64,000 nt of DNA from Massilia sp. 9096 (GTDB lineage: Bacteria; Pseudomonadota; Gammaproteobacteria; Burkholderiales; Burkholderiaceae_D). Below are positions 47,078-56,063 of this stretch, one piece after another. The stretch spans positions 2,914,001 through 2,978,000 of the forward strand of contig NZ_JQNN01000001.1 in NCBI RefSeq assembly GCF_000745265.1, in the 5' to 3' direction. A program made the translations under genes and the position numbers. The stretch's first letter is position 1; each line of letters opens with the position of its first letter. Under the pieces are notes generated by a model. It saw only the letters and a list, made by a program, of their open reading frames with translations. It had not been told where the DNA came from and did no database searches.

Positions 47078-48433
47078 TCAAGCTGGAAACGTCACCCTCG
47101 CCTCCAACCCGCCCAGCATTGCCGACTGTCCCAGCGCCAGCACCGCCCCATGCCGCTCGGCGATCGCCTTGATGATGGCCAGGCCCAGGCCGCTGCCGGC
47201 CGCATCGCTGCCCGGCACGCGGTAAAAGCGGTCGAACACGCGCTCGCGCTCCTCCGGCGGAATGCCCGGCCCGCTGTCCTCGACCGTGACCACGATGGCA
47301 CGCGCCCCAGGGTCATGCTGCACCGACACGTCGACCGTGCCGCCGCCCGGGGTGTACTTGATCGCATTGTCGACCAGGTTGCGCAGCAGGATCATGAGCG
47401 CATCCGGCTGCCCGCGCACCTCGGCGGCATCGGCGCGCTGCAGACCCAGGTCGATGTCCTTGGCCTGGGCCACGCCGACCAGGTCGGCCACCGCGCGCCG
47501 CGCGACGCCGGCCAGGTCGACGTTCTGGGGCGGCGTCCCGGTGGCCGCGCTGGCTTCCTGGCGCGCCAGCACCAGCAGTTGCTCGACCAGGCGCGTGGCG
47601 CGCTCGATGCCGGCGTTCAGGCGCGCGACCGCGACGTCCTTGGCCTCGGCGCTGTCGGAGCGCGCCAGGCTCTGCACCTGCAGTTTCAGCGCGGCCAGCG
47701 GCGTCCGCAGTTCGTGGGCGGCGTCGGCGACGAAGTTCTGCTGGGCGTCGAAGGCGGTGCGCACACGGCCGAACAGCAGGTTCAGTTCCTGCACCAGCGG
47801 ACGCACCTCGTCGGGCAGGCCGGCGTCCGACACCGGCGACAGATCGTCGGCCTGGCGCGCCGCCACCTGCCTGCGCACGCGCGCGACCGGGTCGAGCGAG
47901 CGGCTCACCACCAGCCACACGACCAGCATCAGGATCGGCATCATGACGCCGATCGGGCCGATCGTGCGCAGCGCCAGGTTGCCCGCCATCGCGCGCCGCA
48001 CGGCCAGGTCCTGGGCCACCTGCACGGTCTGGTTGCTGGTCTGGATCGAGAAGATGCGGTAGGTGGTGCCGTTCGCCTTGACGTTGGAAAAGCCCAGCAC
48101 GGCCAGCTGCGGCAGGCGCGCGTGCGAGGCGCTGCGGAATACGCGCACGCCGTCCGGCGACCACACCTGCACCACCATGTCGTCGCTGCCGGGCACCGGC
48201 GCATCGCCGGGCGGCGCACCGTCGTCGCTGGTGGCGAGCGGCGCGCGCGAACGCAGCGACAGCGCCATCTGCTGCATGTGGTAGTCGAAGATGTCGTTGG
48301 CGTCGTTCAGCGCGGTGCGGTAGGCGATGGCCGCCTGGGCGATCGCGGCCAGGGTGATGGCGGCCAGCAGGTACCACAGCAGGCGGCCGCGCAGCGAGTG
48401 CGTCAGCTTGGCGCGGGCGTTTTTGAGACTCAT
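47078..48433 (-). CDS. Sensor histidine kinase (QseC-like)
   Basis: A 451-residue membrane kinase. Two transmembrane helices (about 18-38 and 165-187) flank a periplasmic domain of the 2CSK/QseC type. The kinase core shows the H-box [19 protein letters not shown], the N-box [15 protein letters not shown], the G1 box [12 protein letters not shown] and the G2 box [11 protein letters not shown]. All catalytic motifs are complete. The start overlaps the upstream regulator gene by ATGA, so the two are made together. Signal unknown. Confidence 0.94.
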   Translation of the reverse strand: MSLKNARAKLTHSLRGRLLWYLLAAITLAAIAQAAIAYRTALNDANDIFDYHMQQMALSLRSRAPLATSDDGAPPGDAPVPGSDDMVVQVWSPDGVRVFRSASHARLPQLAVLGFSNVKANGTTYRIFSIQTSNQTVQVAQDLAVRRAMAGNLALRTIGPIGVMMPILMLVVWLVVSRSLDPVARVRRQVAARQADDLSPVSDAGLPDEVRPLVQELNLLFGRVRTAFDAQQNFVADAAHELRTPLAALKLQVQSLARSDSAEAKDVAVARLNAGIERATRLVEQLLVLARQEASAATGTPPQNVDLAGVARRAVADLVGVAQAKDIDLGLQRADAAEVRGQPDALMILLRNLVDNAIKYTPGGGTVDVSVQHDPGARAIVVTVEDSGPGIPPEERERVFDRFYRVPGSDAAGSGLGLAIIKAIAERHGAVLALGQSAMLGGLEARVTFPA

Positions 48434-49092
48434 ATCTTGGGAACCATGTAGCCCACCCCGCGCACGTTCTGGATCAGGTCGCTGCCGAGTTTCTTGCGCA
48501 GGCCGTGGATGTAGACTTCCACCGCGTTGCTGCTCACCTCGTCGCGCCAGCTGTACAGCTTTTCCTCCAGCTGGGCGCGCGACAGCACCGCGCCCGGACG
48601 CGCGACCAGCGCTTCCAGCACGGCCCATTCGCGCGCCGACAGCACGACCGGCTGGCCGTCCACCAGCACTTCGCGCGTGGCGGGATTGATGGAGATGTTC
48701 TTGTATTCGAAAACGGGTTCGGCGCGTCCGGCGGCGCGGCGCAGCAGCGCACGGATGCGCGCCAGCATTTCGTCGAGGTCGTAGGGTTTGAGGACGTAGT
48801 CGTCGGCGCCGGCATCCAGCCCGGCGATGCGCTGGGCAACCGAGTCGCGCGCGGTGGCGACCAGCACCGGGGTGCGGTCCTTGCGCGCGCGCATCGACTT
48901 GAGCACCTCGAGCCCGTCCTTGCGCGGCAGGCCGAGGTCGAGCAGGACCAGGTCGTAGTTCTGGTTCTGCATCAGGGCCGTGTCGGCCATGTCGCCGTCC
49001 TTGACCCAATCGACGGCGTAGTGCTCGGCCCTGAGCAGGTCGAGCACCACTTCGCCGATCATCGTATCGTCTTCCACCAGCAGCAGCCGCAT
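48430..49092 (-). CDS. OmpR-family response regulator (QseB/PmrA-like)
   Basis: A 220-residue regulator. The receiver has the acid pair in [10 protein letters not shown], phospho-acceptor Asp52 in [13 protein letters not shown] and Lys102 in VLKPYDL. The C-terminal winged helix begins near residue 125 with [11 protein letters not shown] and ends with [15 protein letters not shown] and [10 protein letters not shown]. It partners with the overlapping kinase gene. The Do-type protease gene lies just upstream on the same strand, so the pair may answer envelope stress. Confidence 0.95.
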   Translation of the reverse strand: MRLLLVEDDTMIGEVVLDLLRAEHYAVDWVKDGDMADTALMQNQNYDLVLLDLGLPRKDGLEVLKSMRARKDRTPVLVATARDSVAQRIAGLDAGADDYVLKPYDLDEMLARIRALLRRAAGRAEPVFEYKNISINPATREVLVDGQPVVLSAREWAVLEALVARPGAVLSRAQLEEKLYSWRDEVSSNAVEVYIHGLRKKLGSDLIQNVRGVGYMVPKI

Positions 49093-49143
49093 CCCATCCT
49101 CCGATTCAAAACGTATGCGGATGATAACCGGTTACGATGATCG

Positions 49144-49168
49144 CGCAGGGAGCCTGGCGCTCCCTGCG
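49144..49168. terminator. Hairpin after the Do-protease gene
   Basis: CGCAGGGAGC, loop CTGGC, GCTCCCTGCG. A 10-bp perfect stem just after the protease stop, with no T-run on the minus strand. It may partly separate the protease from the two-component genes or stabilise the message. Confidence 0.55.
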
Positions 49169-49175
49169 CTGCTCA

Positions 49176-50720
49176 TCAACCGATGCGGACCGGGAAGAAG
49201 ATCCGGTTGTCGCCGCGCTGGATCAGCAGCGCCACCGACTTGCTGGAGCCCTTCACCGCATCGCGCACCTGCTGCACGCTGGTGACCGGCTTGCCGTTCA
49301 CCGACAGCAGCACGTCGCCCGGCTGCACGCCGACCGCTTGCGCCGGACCGGCGGCATCCTCGATCACCAGGCCGGCGGCCACGCCCAGCTGGCTGCGCTC
49401 GCTTGGATCGAGCGGACGCAGGGCCAGGCCGAGCTTGGCGCCGTTGTCGTTGCTGGCCAGGTTGTCGCGGTCGCGCGGGGCGGCCTTGTCGTTGGCGTTG
49501 CCCAGGGTCGCGCTCAAGCGCACCGGCTTGCCGTCGCGCAGAATGTCCAGGTCGACCTTGTCGCCCGGCTTGGCGATCGAAACCACGGCTTGCAGGTCGC
49601 TGCCGGTCACGACCGGCTGGCCGTTGACCTTGCGGATCACGTCGCCGGACTTGAGACCGGCACGCTCGGCCGCGCCGCCGCGTTCGACTTGCGCCACCAG
49701 CGCGCCGTCCGGCGAATCGAGCTTGAACGAATCGGCGAAGCCCTGGTCCACGTCCTGCAGGTTCACGCCCAGTTTCGCGTGCTGCACCTTGCCGGTGGTG
49801 AGGATCTCGTCCTTGATGCGCGCCGCGACTTCGATCGGGATCGCGAACGACAGGCCCTGGTAGCCGCCGGTCTCGCTGTAGATCTGCGAGTTGATGCCGA
49901 CCACTTCGCCGCGCGTGTTGAACAGCGGACCGCCCGAGTTGCCCGGGTTGACGGCGACGTCGGTCTGCAGGAACTGCACGCCGTTGTTGTCGATGGTGCG
50001 ACCCTTGGCGCTGACCACGCCGGCGGTCACGGTCGACTCCAGGCCGTACGGTTCGCCGATCGCCAGCACCCACTCGCCCACCTTGGTGTTGCGGGTGTTA
50101 CCCAGCGGGACCGTCGGCAGGTTTTTCGCGTCGATCTTGAGCACGGCGACGTCGGTCTTGGCGTCCGAGCCCAGCACCTTGGCGCGGTATTCGCGGCGGT
50201 CCTGCAGCTTGACCATGACTTCGTCGGCGTCGCGCACCACGTGCGCATTGGTCAGGATCACGCCGTCCTGGCTGATGATGAAGCCCGAGCCGGCGCCGTG
50301 CACCACCTGGGCCGCACCGCCGCGGCCGCCGCCGCGCTGCTGCGGCTGCTGGAAGCGGCGGAAGAATTCGAAGAACGGATCGTCTTCGTCGTCGCCATTG
50401 CCGAACTGCTGCATCTGCTGCTGCTGGCGCGACATCTTCTGGGTGCCGGTGACGCGGATGTTCACCACGGCCGGGCCATTGCGCGAGACGATCTGGGTAA
50501 AGTCGGGCAGCGCCATGCTGCTCGGATTGCCGGCCACCGGGGCCGGGGCAGCGGCGACCGGCGCCGGCTGCGTCGATGCCGTCACGGCTGCTGCAGCGGC
50601 AACCGCGTTGTTGTGTTCGACTGCGACTGCGCCCACCGCTCCGCCGATGACGCCGGCCACGCACAGGGCCAGGGTGAGACGTTTTGCGGAGATGACGGTC
50701 GTTGCGCCTTGATTCTGCAT
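49176..50720 (-). CDS. Do-family periplasmic serine protease (DegP/DegQ/MucD-like)
   Basis: A 514-residue protein. The N-terminal signal/anchor is at about 12-38. The trypsin-like domain shows the catalytic His in ILTNAHVVRDA, Asp in KTDVAVLKID and Ser in VNPGNSGGPLF. Two PDZ domains follow (from about 290 and about 410, with AERAGLKSGDVIRKVNG and AVGVQPGDVLLSVNGKPV). It degrades or chaperones unfolded envelope proteins. A Gln-rich loop (RQQQQMQQFGNG) lies near residue 100, as in DegP LA loops. AAGGAG precedes the ATG. Its genomic pairing with a QseBC-like system fits envelope stress. Confidence 0.95.
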   Translation of the reverse strand: MQNQGATTVISAKRLTLALCVAGVIGGAVGAVAVEHNNAVAAAAAVTASTQPAPVAAAPAPVAGNPSSMALPDFTQIVSRNGPAVVNIRVTGTQKMSRQQQQMQQFGNGDDEDDPFFEFFRRFQQPQQRGGGRGGAAQVVHGAGSGFIISQDGVILTNAHVVRDADEVMVKLQDRREYRAKVLGSDAKTDVAVLKIDAKNLPTVPLGNTRNTKVGEWVLAIGEPYGLESTVTAGVVSAKGRTIDNNGVQFLQTDVAVNPGNSGGPLFNTRGEVVGINSQIYSETGGYQGLSFAIPIEVAARIKDEILTTGKVQHAKLGVNLQDVDQGFADSFKLDSPDGALVAQVERGGAAERAGLKSGDVIRKVNGQPVVTGSDLQAVVSIAKPGDKVDLDILRDGKPVRLSATLGNANDKAAPRDRDNLASNDNGAKLGLALRPLDPSERSQLGVAAGLVIEDAAGPAQAVGVQPGDVLLSVNGKPVTSVQQVRDAVKGSSKSVALLIQRGDNRIFFPVRIG

Positions 50721-50866
50721 GTCGTGCTCCTTGAGAGAGGGTTAGTTCATACCAAGCTTCGTTGACGATAGTGTCGCGCAACTGGCTTAGATCACCCTTA
50801 ATTCTGAGGCTGCCTGGAAAGGGAATGGCTTAGAAAAGCCTTAAGCGAAATCGGGGTCCGGACGTG

Positions 50867-50893
50867 AAAAGAGGCGCCGGAGCGCCTCTTTTT
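50867..50893. terminator. Terminator after hsp20
   Basis: AGAGGCGC, loop CGGA, GCGCCTCT, flanked by A-runs and T-runs, so it can work on either strand. It lies between hsp20 and the Do-protease gene. Confidence 0.85.
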
Positions 50894-50941
50894 AAGTGGT
50901 GGGCATGGGGAGCCCACCCAACAATCATGTTTCGATGTGTG

Positions 50942-51418
50942 TTATGCAGCGGCCTGTTGCTGTTGCGGCTGCTCGAGCACTTGCACGTTGTCGGTGTTGC
51001 CGTTGGCGTCAGCGATCGCGATCTTGCGCGGCTTGAACGCTTCCGGCACTTCGCGCACCAGTTCGATGGTCAGGATGCCGTTGTCGAAGCCGGCGCTGAC
51101 GACCTTCACGTGGTTGGCCAGCTGGAAGCGCTGTTCGAAATCGCGCTGGGCGATGCCGCGGTGCAGGAAGGTGCGCTGGGCGTCGTCCTTCTGCTTGCGG
51201 CCGACGACGTGCAGGGTATCGCGTTCGGCGACGATCTCGATTTCACTGCGGGTGAAACCGGCCAGCGCCATCACGATACGGTATTTGTCTTCGGCGACCA
51301 GCTCGATGTTGTACGGCGGGTAGCTCGGCGCGGCTTCGGCGCGCTGCTCGAGCATGTTCACCAGACGATCAAAGCCGATGGCGGAACGATATAGGGGAGT
51401 CAAATCAAAAGTACGCAT
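50942..51418 (-). CDS. Small heat-shock protein, Hsp20/IbpA type
   Basis: A 158-residue ATP-independent chaperone. The start MRTFDLTPLYRSAIGFDRL is the IbpA-type N-terminus. The alpha-crystallin domain covers about residues 36-125 (YNIELVAEDKYRIVMALAGF, DTLHVVGRK, ending GFDNGILTIELVREVPE). The C-terminal part has the PRKIAI-type anchoring motif and a Gln-rich tail. The leader contains a candidate sigma-32 promoter and a two-hairpin element that covers the ribosome-binding site, so heat control at both levels is likely. Confidence 0.94.
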   Translation of the reverse strand: MRTFDLTPLYRSAIGFDRLVNMLEQRAEAAPSYPPYNIELVAEDKYRIVMALAGFTRSEIEIVAERDTLHVVGRKQKDDAQRTFLHRGIAQRDFEQRFQLANHVKVVSAGFDNGILTIELVREVPEAFKPRKIAIADANGNTDNVQVLEQPQQQQAAA

Positions 51419-51424
51419 GGTTGT

Positions 51425-51480
51425 ATATCCTTAAAAGTTCAAGCGATAAGTTGACGGACCTCATCGTGAGCATCCGTTGG
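51425..51480 (-). ncRNA. Candidate ROSE-like RNA thermometer in the hsp20 leader
   Basis: On the minus strand the leader folds into ACGGA-CTCA-TCG-TGAG-TCCGT (51454-51477), and then TCGCTTGAACTTTTAAGGA just before the start. In the second element the UYGCU-type sequence (UCGCU) lies opposite the AAGGA Shine-Dalgarno, as in ROSE elements of other proteobacterial small heat-shock genes. Pairing by eye only; not computed. Confidence 0.5.
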
Positions 51481-51488
51481 AACCAATC

Positions 51489-51514
51489 TAATGCCCACCT
51501 AAGCGCTTTTCAAG
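51489..51514 (-). promoter_or_regulatory. Candidate sigma-32 promoter of hsp20
   Basis: Minus strand: CTTGAA (51514-51509), 12 bases, then GGGCATTA (51496-51489). The -35 box is a perfect match to the RpoH consensus; the -10 box is partial (CAT kept). Transcription would start near 51480, giving a leader of about 60 bases. Confidence 0.5.
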
Positions 51515-51647
51515 TCGCACGAAATATGTTTTTTCCCGCCATCGACAAAATTTTATTTTCATTTATTTTCAGCATGTTGCTGAGTATTTTTCTTGCATAA
51601 GGCGGTGCTACACTCATTCGTTTGCTTCCTCAACAACAGCCCGAGCC

Positions 51648-53579
51648 ATGCACGCATCCTTCGCCGTCCGCTCCACCTCCGCCCTGACCCTGGCCCTGGC
51701 GCTCGCCTTCCCGGCCTGCGCACAGTCGACCTTCACGCCCACCAACCTGCCCCCGATCCCGGCGCCGGTCGACCAGCCCTTCCCGGGCACCGTCGTGCTG
51801 AACGTCGATGCGACCGACCTGTCGCAGCAGATCTTCCGCATGCACATCTCGATGCCGGCCAAGCCGGGTCCGATGACGGTGCTGTATCCGCAATGGCTGC
51901 CGGGTAACCACAGCCCGACCGGCCCGATCACCCAGCTGGCCGGCCTGAAGTTCACGGCCGGCGGCAAGCCGGTCGAGTGGGTGCGCGACCCGGTCCAGGT
52001 GTACGCCTACCACGTCAACGTGCCGGAAGGCGCGACCACGCTGGAAGCCGACTACGTGTACCTGTCGCCGCTCGATACCAACCAGGGCCGCATCACCATG
52101 ACCGACAACATCCTCGGCGTGCAATGGAACGCGGTCACGCTGTACCCGGCCGGCTACTTCGGCAGCCGCATCCCGGTCCAGGCCAACCTGCGCCTGCCCG
52201 CCGGCTGGCAGTTCGGCACCGCGCTCGAGACCGCCGAGCGCCAGGGCGACGACGTCCACTTCAAGCCGACCGACCTGAACACCCTGGTCGACTCGCCGCT
52301 GTTCGCCGGCCGTTACTTCAAGCGCTTCGACCTCGACCCGGGCGCCAAGGTGCCGGTGCACCTGGACGTGGTCGCCGACGATGCCGACAGCCTGGCCGCG
52401 ACGCCGGAGCAGATCGAGATCCACCGCAAGCTGATCCAGCAAGCGTATAAACTGTATGGCTCGCATCACTACGACCACTACGACTTCCTGTTCGCGCTGT
52501 CCGACGAATTCTCCGGCATCGGCCTGGAGCACCACCAGTCGAGCGAGAACGGCGTCAAGCCGGGCTACTTCACCGAATGGGCCAAGGGCGAAGCCGGACG
52601 CGACCTGCTGGCGCACGAGTACACCCACTCGTGGGACGGCAAGTTCCGCCGTCCGGGCGGCCAGGCCGTGGCCAACTTCAACGTGCCGTTGCAGAACGAA
52701 CTGCTGTACGTGTACGAAGGCCAGACCCAGTACTGGGGCAACGTGCTGGCCGCGCGTTCGGGCCTGGTGTCGCAGCAGGGTGCGAAGGATGCGCTGGCCG
52801 CCGCCGCGGCGCGCTACGACAGCGTCAAGGGCCGCGAATGGCGCGCGATGCAGGACACGGTCTACGACCCGATCCTGAATTCGCGCCGTCCGCTCGGCTG
52901 GGGCAACTACCAGCGCAGCGAAGACTACTACACCGAAGGCCAGCTGATCTGGCTCGACGCCGACACCCTGATCCGCGAACTGTCGGGCGACAAGCGTTCG
53001 CTGAACGACTTCGCCAAGGCCTTCTTCGGCATCAACGACGGCAGCCACGTGCGCGCGCCGTACACCTTCGAAGAAGTGGTGGCCACGCTCAACAAGATCC
53101 AGCCGTACGACTGGGCCGGCTTCCTGCGCAAGCGCCTGGACGGCCACGGCCCGGGCGCCCCGCTCGACGGCCTCGCGCGCGCGGGCTGGAAGCTGGTCTA
53201 CACCGACACCCCGACCGACTACGTCAAGAGCATCGACGACCGCAGCAAGGCGCTCGACCTGAGCTACTCGCTGGGCTTCGCGGTCGCCTCGGGCGGCGCG
53301 ATCCGCAACGTGGTCTGGGACGGCGTGGGCTTCCGCGCCGGCCTGGCCGCCAACGCCACCATCGTCGCCGTCAACAACACGGCCTACAAGCCGGAAGTGC
53401 TGAAGAAGGCGATCAAGGACGCCAAGGGCGGCACCGCGCCGATCCAGCTGCTGGTCAAGAAGGGCGACACGTTCCGCACGGTCTCGCTCGACTACCATGG
53501 CGGCCTGCGCTACCCGCGCCTGGAACGCATCCCGGGCACCAAGGATCGTCTGGAGTCGATCTACGCGGCGCTGAAGTAA
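51648..53579 (+). CDS. Secreted M61-family glycyl aminopeptidase-like protease
   Basis: A 643-residue exported protease with signal peptide (cleavage near FPACA|QSTF). The N-terminal beta domain (about 30-200) is followed by a gluzincin catalytic domain with the zinc motif in LLAHEYTHSWDGKFRRP (HExxH) and the Glu ligand further on in LYVYEGQTQYWG. The C-terminal PDZ domain is about 510-605 (GLAANATIVAVNNTAYKPEVL). This is the full M61 layout. It trims peptides with small N-terminal residues in the periplasm. No clear ribosome-binding site; single gene, followed by a hairpin. Confidence 0.94.
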   Translation: MHASFAVRSTSALTLALALAFPACAQSTFTPTNLPPIPAPVDQPFPGTVVLNVDATDLSQQIFRMHISMPAKPGPMTVLYPQWLPGNHSPTGPITQLAGLKFTAGGKPVEWVRDPVQVYAYHVNVPEGATTLEADYVYLSPLDTNQGRITMTDNILGVQWNAVTLYPAGYFGSRIPVQANLRLPAGWQFGTALETAERQGDDVHFKPTDLNTLVDSPLFAGRYFKRFDLDPGAKVPVHLDVVADDADSLAATPEQIEIHRKLIQQAYKLYGSHHYDHYDFLFALSDEFSGIGLEHHQSSENGVKPGYFTEWAKGEAGRDLLAHEYTHSWDGKFRRPGGQAVANFNVPLQNELLYVYEGQTQYWGNVLAARSGLVSQQGAKDALAAAAARYDSVKGREWRAMQDTVYDPILNSRRPLGWGNYQRSEDYYTEGQLIWLDADTLIRELSGDKRSLNDFAKAFFGINDGSHVRAPYTFEEVVATLNKIQPYDWAGFLRKRLDGHGPGAPLDGLARAGWKLVYTDTPTDYVKSIDDRSKALDLSYSLGFAVASGGAIRNVVWDGVGFRAGLAANATIVAVNNTAYKPEVLKKAIKDAKGGTAPIQLLVKKGDTFRTVSLDYHGGLRYPRLERIPGTKDRLESIYAALK

Positions 53580-53620
53580 TCGTAAAATGATTGTGAAGTG
53601 ATCGCGCAGTGAGCGATATT

Positions 53621-53656
53621 GCGCGACCGGCGTGAAAAACAGCACGCCGGTTGCGC
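53621..53656. terminator. Long hairpin after the M61 gene
   Basis: GCGCGACCGGCGTG, loop AAAAACAG, CACGCCGGTTGCGC. A 14-bp stem with one mismatch and no T-run. A likely transcript end or stabiliser. Confidence 0.6.
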
Positions 53657-53726
53657 CAAGTCATAGAAGTGCGACAAAAACGTCCTAAGCTGAGCCTGCC
53701 AAACCAGAACGAATAAGGGGGCGCGC

Positions 53727-54494
53727 ATGGCATCGATCATCAGGCGTTTGGAGCAGTGGCGCGCCGCGCGGCATCTACGCCGTTCGCCGTATCTGGCGCA
53801 GCTCGCCGATCTGCCGCCGGCCCTGCAGGGGGCCTGGCAGCACAGCGCACCAAAGGAGTACCAGGGCATCCGCACGGATGCCTTTTTTTTCGCCCGCGCC
53901 GCCGAAGGCCTGTTGCGCTTCTTCGACGCCCAGGCCTGCAGCGGGCGGCCATGCGCCCTGCCCTCCGAGGCGGCGGACTCGGTCTGGCATGCCTGGCTGC
54001 GCTGGAACCGCGCCAGCCTCGACGACTTCTGCCGCCGCCACTTCGGGCACACCATGCCGCACCTCGAGCATGCGGCGCTGGCCTCGCACTCGCTGGCCCA
54101 TGCGCTGGTGGCGTGCCGCCAGCGCGAAGGCATCGCACCCGAGGAACCGCGCCCGCCGGACCTGTTCGGCCTGGATGCGCGCCTGCGCATGCCGTACGGG
54201 CACGGCTACTGGCGGCGCGGCGACGACATCGTCTACACCCGCCTCGGCCGGCTCGGCGCGGGACGCATCCGCGCGCGCGCCCATCCCGAGCTGACGCTGC
54301 CGGCGCTGGTCGCGGCCGGACTGGTGGCGGCCGCGGCGCTGCCGGCGCGGCGCCGGCTGGAGGGGGCGAACGACGGCGATATCGGGGTCATGCTGCAGGA
54401 CATGGCCGATGCGTTTGCCGGCGACGACGGCGGCATTGCGGACATGGCCTGCGACAGCGGCGGCGGTGGCGACGCCGGCAGCAGCAACGACTAG
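53727..54494 (+). CDS. Cytoplasmic protein with WH...FC...H signature, unknown function
   Basis: A 255-residue protein. The middle contains SEAADSVWHAWLRWNRASLDDFCRRHFGHTMPH in pattern form: D-x-x-WH, then FC and a later His pair. This resembles a conserved motif of the glycine-rich-domain-like family (DEVWH...FC...H). The C-terminus is low-complexity Asp/Gly/Ser. A hydrophobic run near residues 190-210 (ALVAAGLVAAAALPA) could be a membrane helix. The function is unknown. Its stop overlaps that of the convergent CAT-fold gene (CTAG). Confidence 0.6.
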   Translation: MASIIRRLEQWRAARHLRRSPYLAQLADLPPALQGAWQHSAPKEYQGIRTDAFFFARAAEGLLRFFDAQACSGRPCALPSEAADSVWHAWLRWNRASLDDFCRRHFGHTMPHLEHAALASHSLAHALVACRQREGIAPEEPRPPDLFGLDARLRMPYGHGYWRRGDDIVYTRLGRLGAGRIRARAHPELTLPALVAAGLVAAAALPARRRLEGANDGDIGVMLQDMADAFAGDDGGIADMACDSGGGGDAGSSND

Positions 54495-55126
54495 CGCATG
54501 ATCGCGTCCAGCTCGGCGGCGATCCGTTGCGCCAGCAGGTGGATGTGGTAACCGTCGACGAAGCCGTGGTGCGCCTGCACCGAGAACGGCACCTGCAGGC
54601 CGCGCGGGCCGTCGCGGAAACGCCCCCAGGCAAGCGACGGGATGTCGGGCGCGGCGAGCAGCATGATCGGGTGCTGGATCGAGGTGAAGTCGAGCCAGGG
54701 GATGCAGGTCACGAACACCTGGTCCTTGGCGTCGCGCGGCGACATCGTGCGGTACTTCTGGTTCAGCGCCGTCATGCTGGAGGCTTCCTCGCGCGCGCGC
54801 ATGCCGCGCGCGGCGAACTCGCGCACGTCGTCGCTCCAGTCGAACTGGGCCAGGTTCAGGTCGCCATGCTGGTTGATGACCGTGAAGGACGGCACCAGGC
54901 GATCGATGCGGATCACTTCGCCCTCGAACACGCGGTAGCGGAAATTCTCGACCTGCAGCACCGCGCGCAGCACGGCGCACAGCATCACGTGAAACGGCGG
55001 CAGCCCCTCGCGCTTGCACCAGGGGCGCAGGTCGGGCAAGTCGAGCGCGAAGCACAGGTTGACCGCCGGGCTCTCCATGCGGTCGAAAAAGTCGAAGCGG
55101 TCGCGCCGCCGTTCAAAGTTCTGCAT
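54491..55126 (-). CDS. Chloramphenicol acetyltransferase-fold protein
   Basis: A 211-residue protein with the CAT-type active site HHGFVDGYH (HHxxxDG), the FHVMLCAVLRAVLQVENFRYR region and SFTVINQHGDLN. The length and motif fit trimeric CAT enzymes that acetylate a small hydroxylated substrate. Whether the substrate is chloramphenicol or a native molecule cannot be told; chromosomal CAT-like proteins often have no resistance role. No mobile element is near. Confidence 0.85.
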   Translation of the reverse strand: MQNFERRRDRFDFFDRMESPAVNLCFALDLPDLRPWCKREGLPPFHVMLCAVLRAVLQVENFRYRVFEGEVIRIDRLVPSFTVINQHGDLNLAQFDWSDDVREFAARGMRAREEASSMTALNQKYRTMSPRDAKDQVFVTCIPWLDFTSIQHPIMLLAAPDIPSLAWGRFRDGPRGLQVPFSVQAHHGFVDGYHIHLLAQRIAAELDAIMR

Positions 55127-55187
55127 ACGTCAGGGTTGATGATAACGGGCCGATATTGTCGCATGTGGCCACGCGCCCGTTATCGTC

Positions 55188-55970
55188 TCAGGCGGTCGCT
55201 CCATCGCCCGGCTGGTCCAGATAACGCGCGCTCCACGCCCCAATGACGTTGGCGACGTAGGCCGCATCCTCCTTGCTGGTGACCAGGTGGTCGATGCCTT
55301 CCAGCGAGACGAAGCTTTTCGGGTGCTGGGCGATGCTGAAGATGCGCGTGGCGTTGGCGGTGTCGACGGTGTCGTCGCCGGGCGCATGCATCACCAGCAG
55401 CGCGCGGCCGAGATTGGCGATCTTGTCGTGCAGCCGGTGACCGCTGGCATCGTCGACGAAATGCTTGCGGATGTTGAAGTTGCGCCCCGCCAGCCTGACG
55501 CGCGCTTCGCCCAGCTGCGCGATGGTGTCGAGGTGCTCGGCAAACAGTTTGTCGACGACGTAGTGCGGATCGCTGGGCGAGGCGATCGTCGCCACGGCGC
55601 TCGCCTCGGGAATGCGCGCGGCGGCGGCCAGGACCGCGGTGCCGCCCAGGCTGTGGCCGATCAACAGCCGGGGTGCGGCAAACTTGGCGCGCAAGAAGTC
55701 GGCGGCGGCGACCAGGTCCTCGACGTTGGACGAGAAATTCGTGTCGGCGAACTTGCCCTCGCTCGCGCCCAGGCCGGCGAAGTCGAAGCGCAGCATCGCG
55801 ATGCCCTGATCGGCCAGGCCGGCGCAGATGCGGTTGGCGGCCAGCACGTCCTTGCTGCAGGTGAAGCAGTGGGCGAACACGCCATAGGCGCGCGGGGTGG
55901 CGTCGGGGGCGTCCAGCTTGGCCGCGAGTTTGCCGTGCGGGCCAGGGAAGTCGAGTCGTTCGGTGAGCAT
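55188..55970 (-). CDS. Alpha/beta hydrolase
   Basis: A 260-residue hydrolase. The nucleophile elbow is GHSLGGTAVL, the acid is in HAPGDDTVD and the base in EGIDHLVTSKED. The N-terminus (LTERLDFPGPHGKLAAKLD, then YGVFAHCFTCSKD) matches the hydrolase half of the bifunctional alpha/beta hydrolase-OsmC proteins. Here the OsmC half is absent and no separate osmC gene is adjacent. Probably a serine esterase or thioesterase of unknown substrate. Confidence 0.87.
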   Translation of the reverse strand: MLTERLDFPGPHGKLAAKLDAPDATPRAYGVFAHCFTCSKDVLAANRICAGLADQGIAMLRFDFAGLGASEGKFADTNFSSNVEDLVAAADFLRAKFAAPRLLIGHSLGGTAVLAAAARIPEASAVATIASPSDPHYVVDKLFAEHLDTIAQLGEARVRLAGRNFNIRKHFVDDASGHRLHDKIANLGRALLVMHAPGDDTVDTANATRIFSIAQHPKSFVSLEGIDHLVTSKEDAAYVANVIGAWSARYLDQPGDGATA

Positions 55971-56063
55971 GGTTTTCGTTGCCTATCTATTTCCTGCCGT
56001 GAAGATTTGCTTGATGGCTGAGTCCGGCCGGGGTAACGTAGGATTTTACCTCCAGAGCCATTT

